Source: Chitinophaga terrae (ex Kim and Jung 2007) (GTDB lineage Bacteria > Bacteroidota > Bacteroidia > Chitinophagales > Chitinophagaceae). From it: 64,000 nt of DNA. The notes under the pieces were generated by a model. That model worked only from the letters and a program-made list of their open reading frames with translations, made no database searches and was not told where the DNA came from. Numbering within the stretch: position 1 is the first letter of the stretch; every line of letters starts with the position of its first letter. This document shows, in pieces, positions 52,417-60,186 of this stretch. Location of the stretch: positions 1 to 64,000 of the forward strand of contig NZ_FNRL01000011.1 in NCBI RefSeq assembly GCF_900107795.1, in the 5' to 3' direction. Position numbers and translations under genes: made by a program.

Positions 52417-53322
52417 CTACATGATATAAAGCCCGTCCATTCTTGGTTGTACGGGAGCCGGCACGGGTTCATCGCCCAGCAATTGGATAGTATTTATTTC
52501 TATAGTCCTGGAAATATTATCGAGGGGAATGGCCATGGGCTGGAAATCGAAGGGGTCCTGGAGAAAAGTTCCGTTCAGGTGGGTGGCATGAAATACGAAC
52601 CCGAACATCCAGCCGAAGGGGATAGACCAAATGCCGATGGTATCTATCATGAGTAGTGTATTCATGAGTACATAGAACCAGATGAACATCCGGGTAAAAT
52701 ACAGGTAGCTGGGAGGGAATACGGTATTCCTTATCCGTTCCGACTGGCCCATTTCGTCGCAATGCTTTACCAGGAGCTGGTTCATTTCCATAAAAGTGAA
52801 GCCGTCGATGGCGCCGGTGTTCCGGAGATGTTGGAGGTCGCGGGCCTGCAGGTTCAGGATGGCGTTGGGAATATTGTTTTCTTTTTGCACCTGTTCTATT
52901 TCTTCCCGGGTGAGGTAGCGGGTATAATAATCGTCGGGCCGTTTGCGCAATACGGTTTTAAGGGCGTATACGAAAGCCAGGTGCCGGTATATCATGTGCC
53001 GGACCATGGTTTGGGGGGCGGCTTCGGTATTCGACTGGTAGTAAAGAAGGCTGCGGGCCCAGGACCTGGAGTCGTTGACGAGGGCGCCCCATATTTTACG
53101 TGCTTCCCACCAGCGGTCATAAGCCTGGTTGTTGTTAAAACCTATAAAGAAGGCCAGGGCAGTACCCAGGGCTGTTGAAATGGAAGCCGGGATGGCCAGC
53201 TGGAGGAGAAAGTAATGAGTGTCCAGGAAATACAGCAGGCTGCAACAGGCGAGCAGCATCAGGTCTACTTTCCAGGTAAAAGCGAATACCTGGCGGATGG
53301 AGAGGCTATGTTTCAGCAGCAT
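52417..53322 (-). CDS. Bestrophin-family anion channel
   Basis: A 301-residue membrane protein of the bestrophin (formerly UPF0187) family of pentameric anion or cation channels. The family block FFIGFNNNQAYDRWWEARKIWGALVNDSRSWAR near residue 60 and the later LLMIDTIGIWSIPFGWMFGFVFHATH region near residue 213 are clear, with PFDFQPMAIPLDNISRTIEIN near residue 256. It ends 76 bases upstream of jetA on the same strand, so read-through into the jet operon is possible. Confidence 0.9.
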   Translation of the reverse strand: MLLKHSLSIRQVFAFTWKVDLMLLACCSLLYFLDTHYFLLQLAIPASISTALGTALAFFIGFNNNQAYDRWWEARKIWGALVNDSRSWARSLLYYQSNTEAAPQTMVRHMIYRHLAFVYALKTVLRKRPDDYYTRYLTREEIEQVQKENNIPNAILNLQARDLQHLRNTGAIDGFTFMEMNQLLVKHCDEMGQSERIRNTVFPPSYLYFTRMFIWFYVLMNTLLMIDTIGIWSIPFGWMFGFVFHATHLNGTFLQDPFDFQPMAIPLDNISRTIEINTIQLLGDEPVPAPVQPRMDGLYIM

Positions 53323-53454
53323 GTTCTTAGGGTTTAAACGCTTATTTCAAGGTAAATAAAAAAATGCAAAAAATTATCTGGTTAAAAACCAATTAATTAG
53401 AATTTATTTTACCTATTAGTCTATAGGAATAGTAGGGAATTAAATTTTTTGTTC

Positions 53455-53462
53455 TATCTTTG
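53455..53462 (+). promoter_or_regulatory. Bacteroidota -7 element for the peroxiredoxin-like gene
   Basis: TATCTTTG matches TAnnTTTG, 67 bases before the ATG at 53530. No clear -33 box was found. Confidence 0.4.
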
Positions 53463-53529
53463 ATCCAGAAATCAAAACCAAAGCTTAAAAATAGCTGCCG
53501 GATATCAACCATTTAAAAAAATAAGTATT

Positions 53530-54111
53530 ATGTCTACAGTTTCTTCTACGCTTTACAGATACGCAGATTACCTGGAAACCCCGGTACCCGAAAATTTCCC
53601 CAGCCCTAACCGCAACAGGGAACGTATTAACCCATTAACAGCAGGTAATTATTTCCCCGAAATTCCCGCAGAGGAAGGAAATGGTATTGAATTATTCGGC
53701 CAGCCTACCGTGGTAGTGTTTTACTCATGGCATTGGAACAGGTACGGAGATCGTTTATGGGAGGAGTTAAAGCAATCCCAGGCCGCCATAGAGGCAGCAG
53801 GGGCCAGGCTGCTGATCATATCTGCGGAAGATAAGAAGCAGGCGAAGGCTGTCCACCCCGAAAACTGGGAAGTGGATGTAGTATATGATGCACAATTCCG
53901 TATAGCCCGCAAAGTGGGTTTATACAACGATACAGACCCGATCTGGGGCCGTGTTGCCGGTGTAAATGAAGATGTGCCTACGCCTGCAGTTTATGTATTG
54001 AACGCTGCATCAGAGATCAATTATGCATTTGTAGATACTTATTTACAATCGGCTTTACCGGTTGAAGAAATCGTAGCGGCAATCGGCAACCAGCTTGCCA
54101 AAAGGGCATAG
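53530..54111 (+). CDS. Peroxiredoxin-like thioredoxin-fold protein without cysteines
   Basis: A 193-residue protein with the thioredoxin-fold opening of the AhpC/TSA-like redoxin family (QPTVVVFYSWHWNRYGDRLWEEL near residue 58). In active relatives this stretch reads like FYRGHWCPYC; here both cysteine positions are changed (N70 and G73), and no cysteine occurs in the whole protein. Other family blocks remain: LLIISAEDKKQAKAVHPENWEVDVVYDAQFRIARKVGLY near residue 94 and TPAVYVLNAASEINYAFVDTYL near residue 151. It therefore cannot be a thiol peroxidase in the usual way; it may be a structural or binding form. Confidence 0.75.
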   Translation: MSTVSSTLYRYADYLETPVPENFPSPNRNRERINPLTAGNYFPEIPAEEGNGIELFGQPTVVVFYSWHWNRYGDRLWEELKQSQAAIEAAGARLLIISAEDKKQAKAVHPENWEVDVVYDAQFRIARKVGLYNDTDPIWGRVAGVNEDVPTPAVYVLNAASEINYAFVDTYLQSALPVEEIVAAIGNQLAKRA

Positions 54112-54112
54112 A

Positions 54113-54358
54113 TCAGGCCATTTCGCTATGCGTGCTTTTACGGGTTTGCAGCAGCGTATATTTGTAGATGCTCCATTGCAGGCTATTGCAATCTAATGGA
54201 GAGAGTGCCGATATTTTATTTTCCAATACAGGAAGTATTTCCTGGAATAATGACTGGTGTTCTTTTTCGGCAGCTGCCAGTATCTGGTCTGCCTGTTCGT
54301 AATTTGTAGCTGTAGAAAGTTTAGCTATTATCTGTAAAGCATGTTCCTCTGTCGTCAT
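54113..54358 (-). CDS. Small protein of unknown function
   Basis: An 81-residue acidic helical protein with no family that I recognise. It shows TPR-like spacing (EHALQIIAKLSTATNYEQADQIL), then QEILPVLENKISALSPLDCNSLQW. It starts 25 bases after the methyltransferase gene on the same strand and ends 1 base from the convergent peroxiredoxin-like gene. It may be a co-transcribed partner of the methyltransferase. Confidence 0.55.
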   Translation of the reverse strand: MTTEEHALQIIAKLSTATNYEQADQILAAAEKEHQSLFQEILPVLENKISALSPLDCNSLQWSIYKYTLLQTRKSTHSEMA

Positions 54359-54383
54359 AATAGTAATTTTTATATAGCGTATC

Positions 54384-54983
54384 CTATCTTCTGATCCACA
54401 TTTTTAGCATTAAGTCGTTAGATGCATCTACCAGTTGAAAACAAGGCGGAACTTCATCTTCCAGACTATGGAAAGTCACTAACCGCGTGCCGCTGGCGCA
54501 ATTTTCCAGTTGTTTGAACATATAGCGGCAATAGTAGTGATATATGCTGGCAGAATATTCTACTGTATGATCTATATGATCCTGATCTGTCAGATTTTCA
54601 AAAAAAGCATTGTAAAAATAGAAGCCGTCGTATTCTGAGAAGTTGATTTGCGTAAAATTCCCCTGTATAAAAAAGGCGTTATGGATGTTGGTGGCTGCTT
54701 TAACATCCTGCGCATACTGGTGCAGGTCGTTGCGTTGTTCCACTCCATAAAAGTAAGCCTCGGGGTAATGACGTGCTCCTACCAGGCAAAATTTACCCAC
54801 TCCGCTACCAATATCCAAGATTTTTTTGCCGGGCGCATATGCAAGGAAGCGTGCGGCTGTTTTAGCGATGCCCAGGGGCGTCCAATGCCGTTTCGAATGT
54901 TGTTGCACCTTTTCAGGATACAGCCAGTCAAACGCCGCGTCATTAATAAAACAGTTTGGCTTTAAAAACATAAAGTTCTGCAT
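54384..54983 (-). CDS. Class I SAM-dependent methyltransferase
   Basis: A 199-residue protein with the Rossmann methyltransferase motif I at KKILDIGSGVGKFCLVGARHYP near residue 53, then the acidic end of strand two at YGVEQRNDLH. The following post-I and motif IV regions (DGFYFYNAFFENL near residue 120) are atypical, and the substrate is not clear. A TAACTTTG promoter motif sits 8 bases upstream of the first ATG, so the true start may be a few codons in (ATG at 54971). Confidence 0.72.
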   Translation of the reverse strand: MQNFMFLKPNCFINDAAFDWLYPEKVQQHSKRHWTPLGIAKTAARFLAYAPGKKILDIGSGVGKFCLVGARHYPEAYFYGVEQRNDLHQYAQDVKAATNIHNAFFIQGNFTQINFSEYDGFYFYNAFFENLTDQDHIDHTVEYSASIYHYYCRYMFKQLENCASGTRLVTFHSLEDEVPPCFQLVDASNDLMLKMWIRR

Positions 54984-54990
54984 GCGGCCG

Positions 54991-54998
54991 CAAAGTTA
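54991..54998 (-). promoter_or_regulatory. Bacteroidota -7 element for the methyltransferase gene
   Basis: On the minus strand this reads TAACTTTG (exact TAnnTTTG). It lies so close to the ATG at 54983 that the transcript would be nearly leaderless, or the start is at 54971. Confidence 0.4.
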
Positions 54999-55027
54999 AG
55001 CTTTTAACGCAAGGTTTGAAGCATTTT

Positions 55028-55912
55028 TTAAACAAAGGTTCTTGTGCCCGACGCTGTATACGCCATCCTGAACTCTTTTGGCGTACAATCTTTTTTCTTT
55101 TTAAAGATCCTGTTGAAGTTGGAAATATTATTAAAACCGCACTTGTATGCTATTTCATTCACCGTATGAGTGGTGTCTATTAACATCCTGCTGGCGTGTC
55201 CGAGCCGTATTTCGATAAGGGTATCCACGAATGTTTTCCCGATTCTGGCCTTGAAAAACCTGCTGAAGGCAACTTCTGTCATAGATGCCAGCCTGGCAGC
55301 CTCACCCAGGGAAACATTTTTATCGAAATTGGCGTTCAGGTAGTTCATAATCTTTTCCACTCTCCTGCTATTATAGGAAAAGGACTCTACGTTGCCGAAA
55401 GTGGCGTCGGAAAGGATGCGCATATTCCGGCTGGTCGAAAGGTCGTGGAGTATCGACATCAGCTCCAGCACCGAATCGAACCCCTGTTGCTGCGCCAGCT
55501 TCATCAGCCTCGGCATCAGCAGTCTGGTGGTTTCTGTCGAAAAGAGGATGCCGCGCAAAGATTTCTCAAACATATTCCTGATAAAACTCATCTGGTTCCG
55601 TTGCAGGAATTTCTCGTCGAACAGGTCGCGGTGGAACTGTATGGTGATCTCTTTCATCAACCGCCCGTCATGCTTGTGATTGAACCAGCCATGTTGCAGG
55701 TTAGGCCCTACCAGCACCAGCTCCAGCTCGTCGATCTCTTCTATATGATCGCCGATAATACGTTTGGCTCCCTTTCCGTACTGGATAAAATTCAGCTCAA
55801 ACTCATCATGATAATGCAGGGGAAAGTCGAAATCCCTTTTCTCCCTGGAGAACAAGGTAAAGCAGTCGCTCTGTGTCAGTGGTGTTATTTCCCTTAAAAT
55901 TTTACTCTTCAT
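55028..55912 (-). CDS. AraC-family transcriptional regulator
   Basis: A 294-residue regulator with an N-terminal cupin sensing domain (FPLHYHDEFELNFIQYGKGAKRIIGDHIEEIDELELVLVGPNLQHGWF near residue 30) and a C-terminal pair of helix-turn-helix motifs (NVSLGEAARLASMTEVAFSRFFKARIGKTF near residue 197, VNEIAYKCGFNNISNFNRIFKKKKDCTPKEFR near residue 249). This is the layout of carbohydrate-type AraC regulators of Bacteroidota. No sugar gene lies beside it. Confidence 0.92.
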   Translation of the reverse strand: MKSKILREITPLTQSDCFTLFSREKRDFDFPLHYHDEFELNFIQYGKGAKRIIGDHIEEIDELELVLVGPNLQHGWFNHKHDGRLMKEITIQFHRDLFDEKFLQRNQMSFIRNMFEKSLRGILFSTETTRLLMPRLMKLAQQQGFDSVLELMSILHDLSTSRNMRILSDATFGNVESFSYNSRRVEKIMNYLNANFDKNVSLGEAARLASMTEVAFSRFFKARIGKTFVDTLIEIRLGHASRMLIDTTHTVNEIAYKCGFNNISNFNRIFKKKKDCTPKEFRMAYTASGTRTFV

Positions 55913-56359
55913 ACTAAGATGCGAAGCAATTTGGTACGTGGAATAGGTTATTCAACCAGATAAAAAAACATTATGAAATTAAGCATTAGGTATGAAAAAA
56001 GAAAATTTCTGTAAACTCTTTTAATTGCCAGGTTTAGACGATATTATATCATGGTTCAAAATAACGATGCCAGTTGTTTAAGTGCGATGAATGGATAAAA
56101 AAGTATTATAATTTAGATAGAATACCCCCTGGCCTGTGACAGGGAAAGATCAGGCAGCCTCGTTTTTCCAGGGGAACGCTGCGGTAAAAAATAATTACCT
56201 GCCCGGCGCGGAAAGACTGCCATACAACTCCCTCGCCTCCCCGCAACACTTCTTTATTAAGTACAACTCACTCAATACATTGCATATAACGTAAACGGGT
56301 ATACTGTTTTAAGGTCATCTTTCTTTACTAAAAAATAAAAAAATACTTAGAAATAGGTA

Positions 56360-56390
56360 TTTGACAGATTGTCGGGCTGTCTTATATTTG
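56360..56390 (+). promoter_or_regulatory. Full Bacteroidota promoter upstream of the candidate small RNA
   Basis: TTTG at 56360-56363 and TATATTTG at 56383-56390 are 19 bases apart, matching the Bacteroidota consensus exactly. Confidence 0.75.
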
Positions 56391-56396
56391 CACCAA

Positions 56397-56483
56397 TACT
56401 ACTTAAGTCGATAAACTTTTTAATATATCACCATATTTATTTCCCCAAAAAAGGGTCTATTCACCAGAATGGACCCTTCTTTT
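56397..56483 (+). ncRNA. Candidate small RNA or attenuated leader
   Basis: A transcript starting about 6 bases after the promoter motif would be about 87 nt and would end at a 12-bp hairpin (56451-56478, AAGGGTCT/GGACCCTT plus ATTC/GAAT, loop ACCA) with a long T-run. No ribosome-binding site and no credible peptide frame is inside it. It lies 63 bases before the LuxR-type gene, so it is either a free-standing sRNA or a terminated leader of that gene. Confidence 0.5.
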
Positions 56484-56485
56484 TT
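56451..56485 (+). terminator. Terminator of the candidate small RNA
   Basis: The stem AAGGGTCT/GGACCCTT (one G·U pair) plus inner ATTC/GAAT has a 4-nt loop and is followed by CTTTTTTAT. Confidence 0.85.
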
Positions 56486-56546
56486 ATACATTTGTTATAA
56501 CAATTAGTCACACTGCTTTCACCTATACAAGATCAGCACCGCTTAC

Positions 56547-57239
56547 ATGACAGAGCACAGAGAATTCGATAGTACTACGAATGGCCTGATGGAGAAGCTG
56601 CAGGCCTTACAGTTAATTGATTCAGAAATTCCAGCCGTTATAATCGTTATGAACGTTATGAAGAATCATGTAGAATATATGTCGCCCCGCGGCAGGCAGG
56701 AACTGGGCGTATCGCTGGACGAACTAAAAGCCATGGGTGAATCCTACTACACCAGGTTCTTTAATCCCCACGACGCGGCAGATTATGTTCCCAAGATCGA
56801 AAAGATGCTCCGGGCGCCCGCATCAGCCAACGAAGCAGTTACTTTTTTCCAACAGGTCAGAACGGCTCAATCGGCCGACTGGGCCTGGTACCTGGGATCT
56901 ACCAGGGTTTTTATCCGCGACGCAAACGGCCTGCCTACACATATCATTACCTGCGTGATACCCATCGATCCGCTGCATCATGTTACAAGTAAAGTTAACA
57001 GGCTGCTGGAAGAGAACAATTTCCTGAGACGCAATCAACATATCTTTGCCGTTCTCACCAAAAGGGAAAAAGAAATACTGCGCCTGCTGGCTCTCGGTTT
57101 CAGCGCTTCCGAAATAGCCGTAAAGGTTAATATTTCCGAGAAAACCGCCATCACCCACCGCCGTAACATCAAAGCCAAAATCGGCGCCCAGTCGAGTTAC
57201 GATATAACCAGTTTTGCACAGGCATTCGACCTGATCTGA
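56547..57239 (+). CDS. PAS-LuxR-type transcriptional regulator
   Basis: A 230-residue protein with a PAS-like sensing domain (about residues 25-140; for example VMNVMKNHVEYMSPRGRQELGVSLDELKAMGESYYTRFFNPHD) and a C-terminal LuxR/GerE helix-turn-helix (LTKREKEILRLLALGFSASEIAVKVNISEKTAITHRRNIKAKIGA near residue 170). The ligand is unknown. The orphan TssD gene follows on the same strand after 50 bases, and a terminated small RNA precedes it, so the three may form one regulatory unit; that is inferred. Confidence 0.9.
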   Translation: MTEHREFDSTTNGLMEKLQALQLIDSEIPAVIIVMNVMKNHVEYMSPRGRQELGVSLDELKAMGESYYTRFFNPHDAADYVPKIEKMLRAPASANEAVTFFQQVRTAQSADWAWYLGSTRVFIRDANGLPTHIITCVIPIDPLHHVTSKVNRLLEENNFLRRNQHIFAVLTKREKEILRLLALGFSASEIAVKVNISEKTAITHRRNIKAKIGAQSSYDITSFAQAFDLI

Positions 57240-57289
57240 TAACTTATCCTTAAGTTTGCGCTTTCTTCATTTGTTAACCTAATACAACC

Positions 57290-57676
57290 ATGTCTTTTAA
57301 AGCCACATTAAACATTGACGGAGAGGAATTGAACATCCTTGAATGCAGGTTTTCCTTATCCCAGCAGGTCGATTATTCCGGCAAACCCATTGCCAGGCCT
57401 AAAGGAGGATTGATCCATCTGCTGGTCGAATCTACAGGCCATACCAGGTTATTTGACTGGATGATCTCCAACACGCTTACAAAAAGCGGCAGCATCGTCT
57501 TCTTCAGGCGGGATGCCATGTCGAAACTTAAAACATTGCAGTTTACAGACGGATACTGTATTGGCTACAGCGAGAAATTCAACGCGGTGAACGAACAGGC
57601 TATGCAGATAAACCTTGTGTTATCGTGCAGGGAACTGCATCTGAACCATGCCGTGTACCAGAATCCATGGCCTTGA
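57290..57676 (+). CDS. TssD (Hcp-like) type VI secretion tube protein, orphan
   Basis: A 128-residue protein of the Bacteroidota TssD family, the Hcp-type ring that builds the inner tube of the subtype iii type VI secretion system. The opening MSFKATLNIDGEELNILECRFSLSQQVDYSGKPIARPKGGLI and the closing INLVLSCRELHLN are typical. No other tss gene is present in the window, so this is an isolated copy. Such copies can encode extra tube or cargo forms. It follows a PAS-LuxR regulator gene. Confidence 0.85.
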   Translation: MSFKATLNIDGEELNILECRFSLSQQVDYSGKPIARPKGGLIHLLVESTGHTRLFDWMISNTLTKSGSIVFFRRDAMSKLKTLQFTDGYCIGYSEKFNAVNEQAMQINLVLSCRELHLNHAVYQNPWP

Positions 57677-58024
57677 AAAAGTAGCGGCAGGCGCTTGTTT
57701 AAAGCGCCGCCGCTTATAACAAGTGATGAGCGATGCTTAGTAAATCAACTCCTGAAGCCCCCGGACCGCAAGAATCTGATTTGAATACAATGATCTTCAA
57801 TTGCCGGTATAAATAACAGCACTCCTATCCCCATATATCCGTAAATAACAGTTTTGTCGACGAACTGCATTATTTATCATCCGCATTGCAGCTAATTCAG
57901 CGGAAGTGCGGTTCATGCCCGTTTTCAGGTCGTAAATACCGGTGTGCCCGCCTTGTGTCCATAGTGCTTGCAGAGAAAAAATTTTCGATCCAATATTGCA
58001 GTGTCAAAACAAAAATTTCACAAA
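57677..58024. other. Intergenic region after the tssD gene, with GC-rich hairpin
   Basis: 348 bases without a credible gene. A stem with AGCGGC and GGCGCTT on one side and AAGCGCC and GCCGCT on the other lies at 57683-57714, with one bulged A and no T-run; it may be a weak terminator of tssD. The rest holds nothing that I recognise. Confidence 0.5.
57683..57714 (+). terminator. GC-rich hairpin after tssD
   Basis: A 13-bp stem with one bulge and a 5-nt loop, 6 bases after the tssD stop codon. There is no T-run, so it may be a 3' protective hairpin rather than a terminator. Confidence 0.4.
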
Positions 58025-58828
58025 ATGACAAGAAGTAACAGTTACCCCAGTTTATTCAGATCAGCAACCCTTATAGTGGCGCTGGCAGGTTTATTAACAG
58101 CTTGTAAAAAGGACAAGAACAAAACAGATGATCCCGGAGGAGGGAATAACAAAGAAGAAAGTTATATCCCCGAAAACAACAAAAAGTATGTGTACGAACT
58201 GACAGGCGGAGATGAAACAATGAACATGACTACATGGGTAGCCGGTTCAAAAGACTCAGCGGGCCTTAAAGTTTACTACGTTGCTACAAAGGCAGTCAGC
58301 GAAGACATAGAAGTGACCTCCAACAGCAGCACTTTCGTAACAAACGGTAAAACAGTTTACGGCATGAATATACCGGAGTTCTGGTATAAAGCCATTGCCG
58401 ACCTGATTGCAAACGGCTATACCGTTGAAGAATCTACTATGATCGGTTACCCCGCATACCGGCTGTACGAAAATCCTATGGAAGTAGGCAGGAAATTAAC
58501 ATTCCAGGGAGAGGCAGAACAAGGTTTAAAACTTAAACTGAAAACAGAAGATGGCCAGACCCTGGAGTTGACACAAACTGTAAAATACTACGGCGGCGAG
58601 GTGAAAGCAGTTGAAGATATTACAGTGCCTGCAGGCAAGTTCAAATGCACCAAGTTCGTGAACGAATACGACACCAGGATAGTGCTGAAGCTCGGTCAAA
58701 CCGTAATGACGGATGAAACACACAGGACCCAGGAAACTACCTATATGGCGCATAAAATCGGGCCTGTGAAAACAGTATCAGTATCTGAAGGCGAAACTAC
58801 CACCACTCAATTGAAAGCGATCCAGTAG
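58025..58828 (+). CDS. Putative lipoprotein, TapB/DUF3108-like
   Basis: A 267-residue lipoprotein with a lipobox (LAGLLTAC, cysteine near residue 28), a charged and Gly/Asn-rich linker (KKDKNKTDDPGGGNNKEE) and a beta-rich body. The stretch YVYELTGGDETMNMTTWVAGS near residue 55 and the later VKAVEDITVPAGKFKCTKFVNEYDTRIVLK near residue 198 resemble DUF3108/TapB-type proteins. The longest frame starts at a TTG at 57968; the ATG at 58025 gives a normal lipoprotein signal. It is followed after 11 bases by a cupin gene. Confidence 0.72.
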   Translation: MTRSNSYPSLFRSATLIVALAGLLTACKKDKNKTDDPGGGNNKEESYIPENNKKYVYELTGGDETMNMTTWVAGSKDSAGLKVYYVATKAVSEDIEVTSNSSTFVTNGKTVYGMNIPEFWYKAIADLIANGYTVEESTMIGYPAYRLYENPMEVGRKLTFQGEAEQGLKLKLKTEDGQTLELTQTVKYYGGEVKAVEDITVPAGKFKCTKFVNEYDTRIVLKLGQTVMTDETHRTQETTYMAHKIGPVKTVSVSEGETTTTQLKAIQ

Positions 58829-58839
58829 CAAGGTCTTTT

Positions 58840-59367
58840 ATGTGCGATCAAACGATTAAGAACCTGGTAACCGGTCAGGCTATCAGGTTCATTGAAACCA
58901 ATGATAATTCCCTGGAAATACAATCGACCTACCTGCCTTTTTCAGTAGAACCCCCCATTCATTACCATCCGTTCCAGGATGAGTATATACAGGTAGTGGA
59001 AGGAGAACTGACAATAAGGATGAATGGGGAGATCAATGTTTACAGGCAGGGATCGTTGATCCACATCCCCAAAAATATCAGGCATAGTACATGGAATTCA
59101 GGTTTCAGGAAAACCATTGTCAACTGGCGGGTGGAGCCGGCCATGGATACCGCGGTATTCCTCCGTACCATGGCCCGGCTTTCTAACGAAGGAGCCACAG
59201 ACAGCAAAGGACGGCCTTCACTTCCTGTTATGGTATACCTGCTGAAAAGATATGGAAAGACATACCGGCTGGAGCAACCTGCCTACCTGGTACAGCAACT
59301 CCTGTATATATTATTATTCCCCATTTTCTGCTTAAAAAAATTTAATAGCAGATTTAATAATCCCTAA
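58840..59367 (+). CDS. Cupin-domain protein with C-terminal membrane anchor
   Basis: A 175-residue protein with a single cupin barrel. The metal motif is PPIHYHPFQDEYIQVVEGELTIRMNG near residue 33 (histidines and glutamate in place) and the second cupin motif is IHIPKNIRHSTWNSG near residue 77. A hydrophobic segment near the end (LLYILLFPIFCL) may anchor it. The substrate is unknown. It follows the lipoprotein gene and precedes a barrel gene, all on one strand and closely spaced, so the three may be co-transcribed. Confidence 0.8.
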   Translation: MCDQTIKNLVTGQAIRFIETNDNSLEIQSTYLPFSVEPPIHYHPFQDEYIQVVEGELTIRMNGEINVYRQGSLIHIPKNIRHSTWNSGFRKTIVNWRVEPAMDTAVFLRTMARLSNEGATDSKGRPSLPVMVYLLKRYGKTYRLEQPAYLVQQLLYILLFPIFCLKKFNSRFNNP

Positions 59368-59374
59368 AAAAGCA

Positions 59375-60139
59375 ATGAAGCACTTGAAAACAATTTTATC
59401 TCTGTTTGCATTATTCTTTTGTTTTGAACTGGCAACAACAGCCCAGGTAAAATCAACTCAAAAGAAGCCAGCCCCAAAAACTAATGCTAAACCAGCTGCA
59501 GTCAAAAAGCCGGCGTCACAGCCGGCGACTACAGCTAAATCTACTGACGCATCCACTACTGTTAATTCCAAAAAAACAGAAGACGTTGCTCCTAAAACCG
59601 AAAACCCGCCTGCTGAATCTAAACCAGCAGTTACTTCCCAAAAAGAAGAGAAGGTGTCTGTTACCCCATCGGCTTATAACAGCCAGCAGGCACTTTACTC
59701 TTCTGCGGTTGGACTGAAATTCCTCTGGGGAGTTGCCGTAACCGGGAAGCATTTCTTCAAACCAAATCATGCTGCTGAGGCGATATTCAAAATACGGGGA
59801 TACCGTAATGTAGGTACAGATCTGACCTTATCGTTACTGTACGAATATCATGGAGATATACCCGTGTCCGGCCTCCGGTGGTTTGCAGGCGCCGGTTTGT
59901 TCGGCGGGCGGTTTACTTTGAAGAAGAAATACAGGGATGTTTACGAAGCATATTATGGTAAAAAAGGAGAAACATATTATGGACTTACCGCCATACTGGG
60001 CGCTGAATACAAGTTCAGGGGCTTCCCTGTAGCGGTGAGCGCCGACTGGCAACCTTCATTCCTGCTGAAAGACGGGTATGATGATAATAGTGGTTTCTCT
60101 GCCGAATATGGTGGAATCGGTATTAAATATACTTTTTAG
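59375..60139 (+). CDS. Predicted outer-membrane beta-barrel protein with Lys/Pro/Ala-rich linker
   Basis: A 254-residue exported protein (signal peptide ends TTAQ) with a low-complexity linker of K, P, A, T and S (about residues 24-100), then a small predicted beta-barrel (SSAVGLKFLWGVAVTGKHFF near residue 108, LRWFAGAGLFGGRFTLKKKY near residue 164) that ends in YGGIGIKYTF, an outer-membrane sorting end. The linker looks like the wall- or peptidoglycan-spanning type seen in some Bacteroidota proteins. No family name is certain. Confidence 0.68.
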   Translation: MKHLKTILSLFALFFCFELATTAQVKSTQKKPAPKTNAKPAAVKKPASQPATTAKSTDASTTVNSKKTEDVAPKTENPPAESKPAVTSQKEEKVSVTPSAYNSQQALYSSAVGLKFLWGVAVTGKHFFKPNHAAEAIFKIRGYRNVGTDLTLSLLYEYHGDIPVSGLRWFAGAGLFGGRFTLKKKYRDVYEAYYGKKGETYYGLTAILGAEYKFRGFPVAVSADWQPSFLLKDGYDDNSGFSAEYGGIGIKYTF

Positions 60140-60152
60140 GTTTACGTTTGAC

Positions 60153-60186
60153 AAGCGCCTGGAATTATTTCCGGGTGCTTTTTTTA
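60153..60186. terminator. Bidirectional terminator between the barrel gene and the LytTR regulator
   Basis: AAGCGCCTGGAA and TTCCGGGTGCTT pair over 12 positions with two G·U pairs and the loop TTAT, then a T-run. It lies between convergent genes and overlaps the stop codon of the regulator on the minus strand. Confidence 0.78.

Larger units (their letters stand above)
55913..56546. other. Intergenic region before the LuxR-type regulator gene
   Basis: 634 bases without a protein gene. The right half contains a full plus-strand promoter (56360-56390) and a strong terminator (56451-56483) that together outline a small RNA. The left half is AT-rich and holds no clear motif for the AraC gene on the minus strand. 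A patch of higher GC around 56125-56245 has no feature that I recognise. Confidence 0.6.

Noticed and set aside
57677..58024. Longer lipoprotein from a TTG at 57968
   Set aside because: The extra 19 residues put a basic stretch ahead of a normal lipoprotein signal; the ATG at 58025 gives the usual length and lipobox position.
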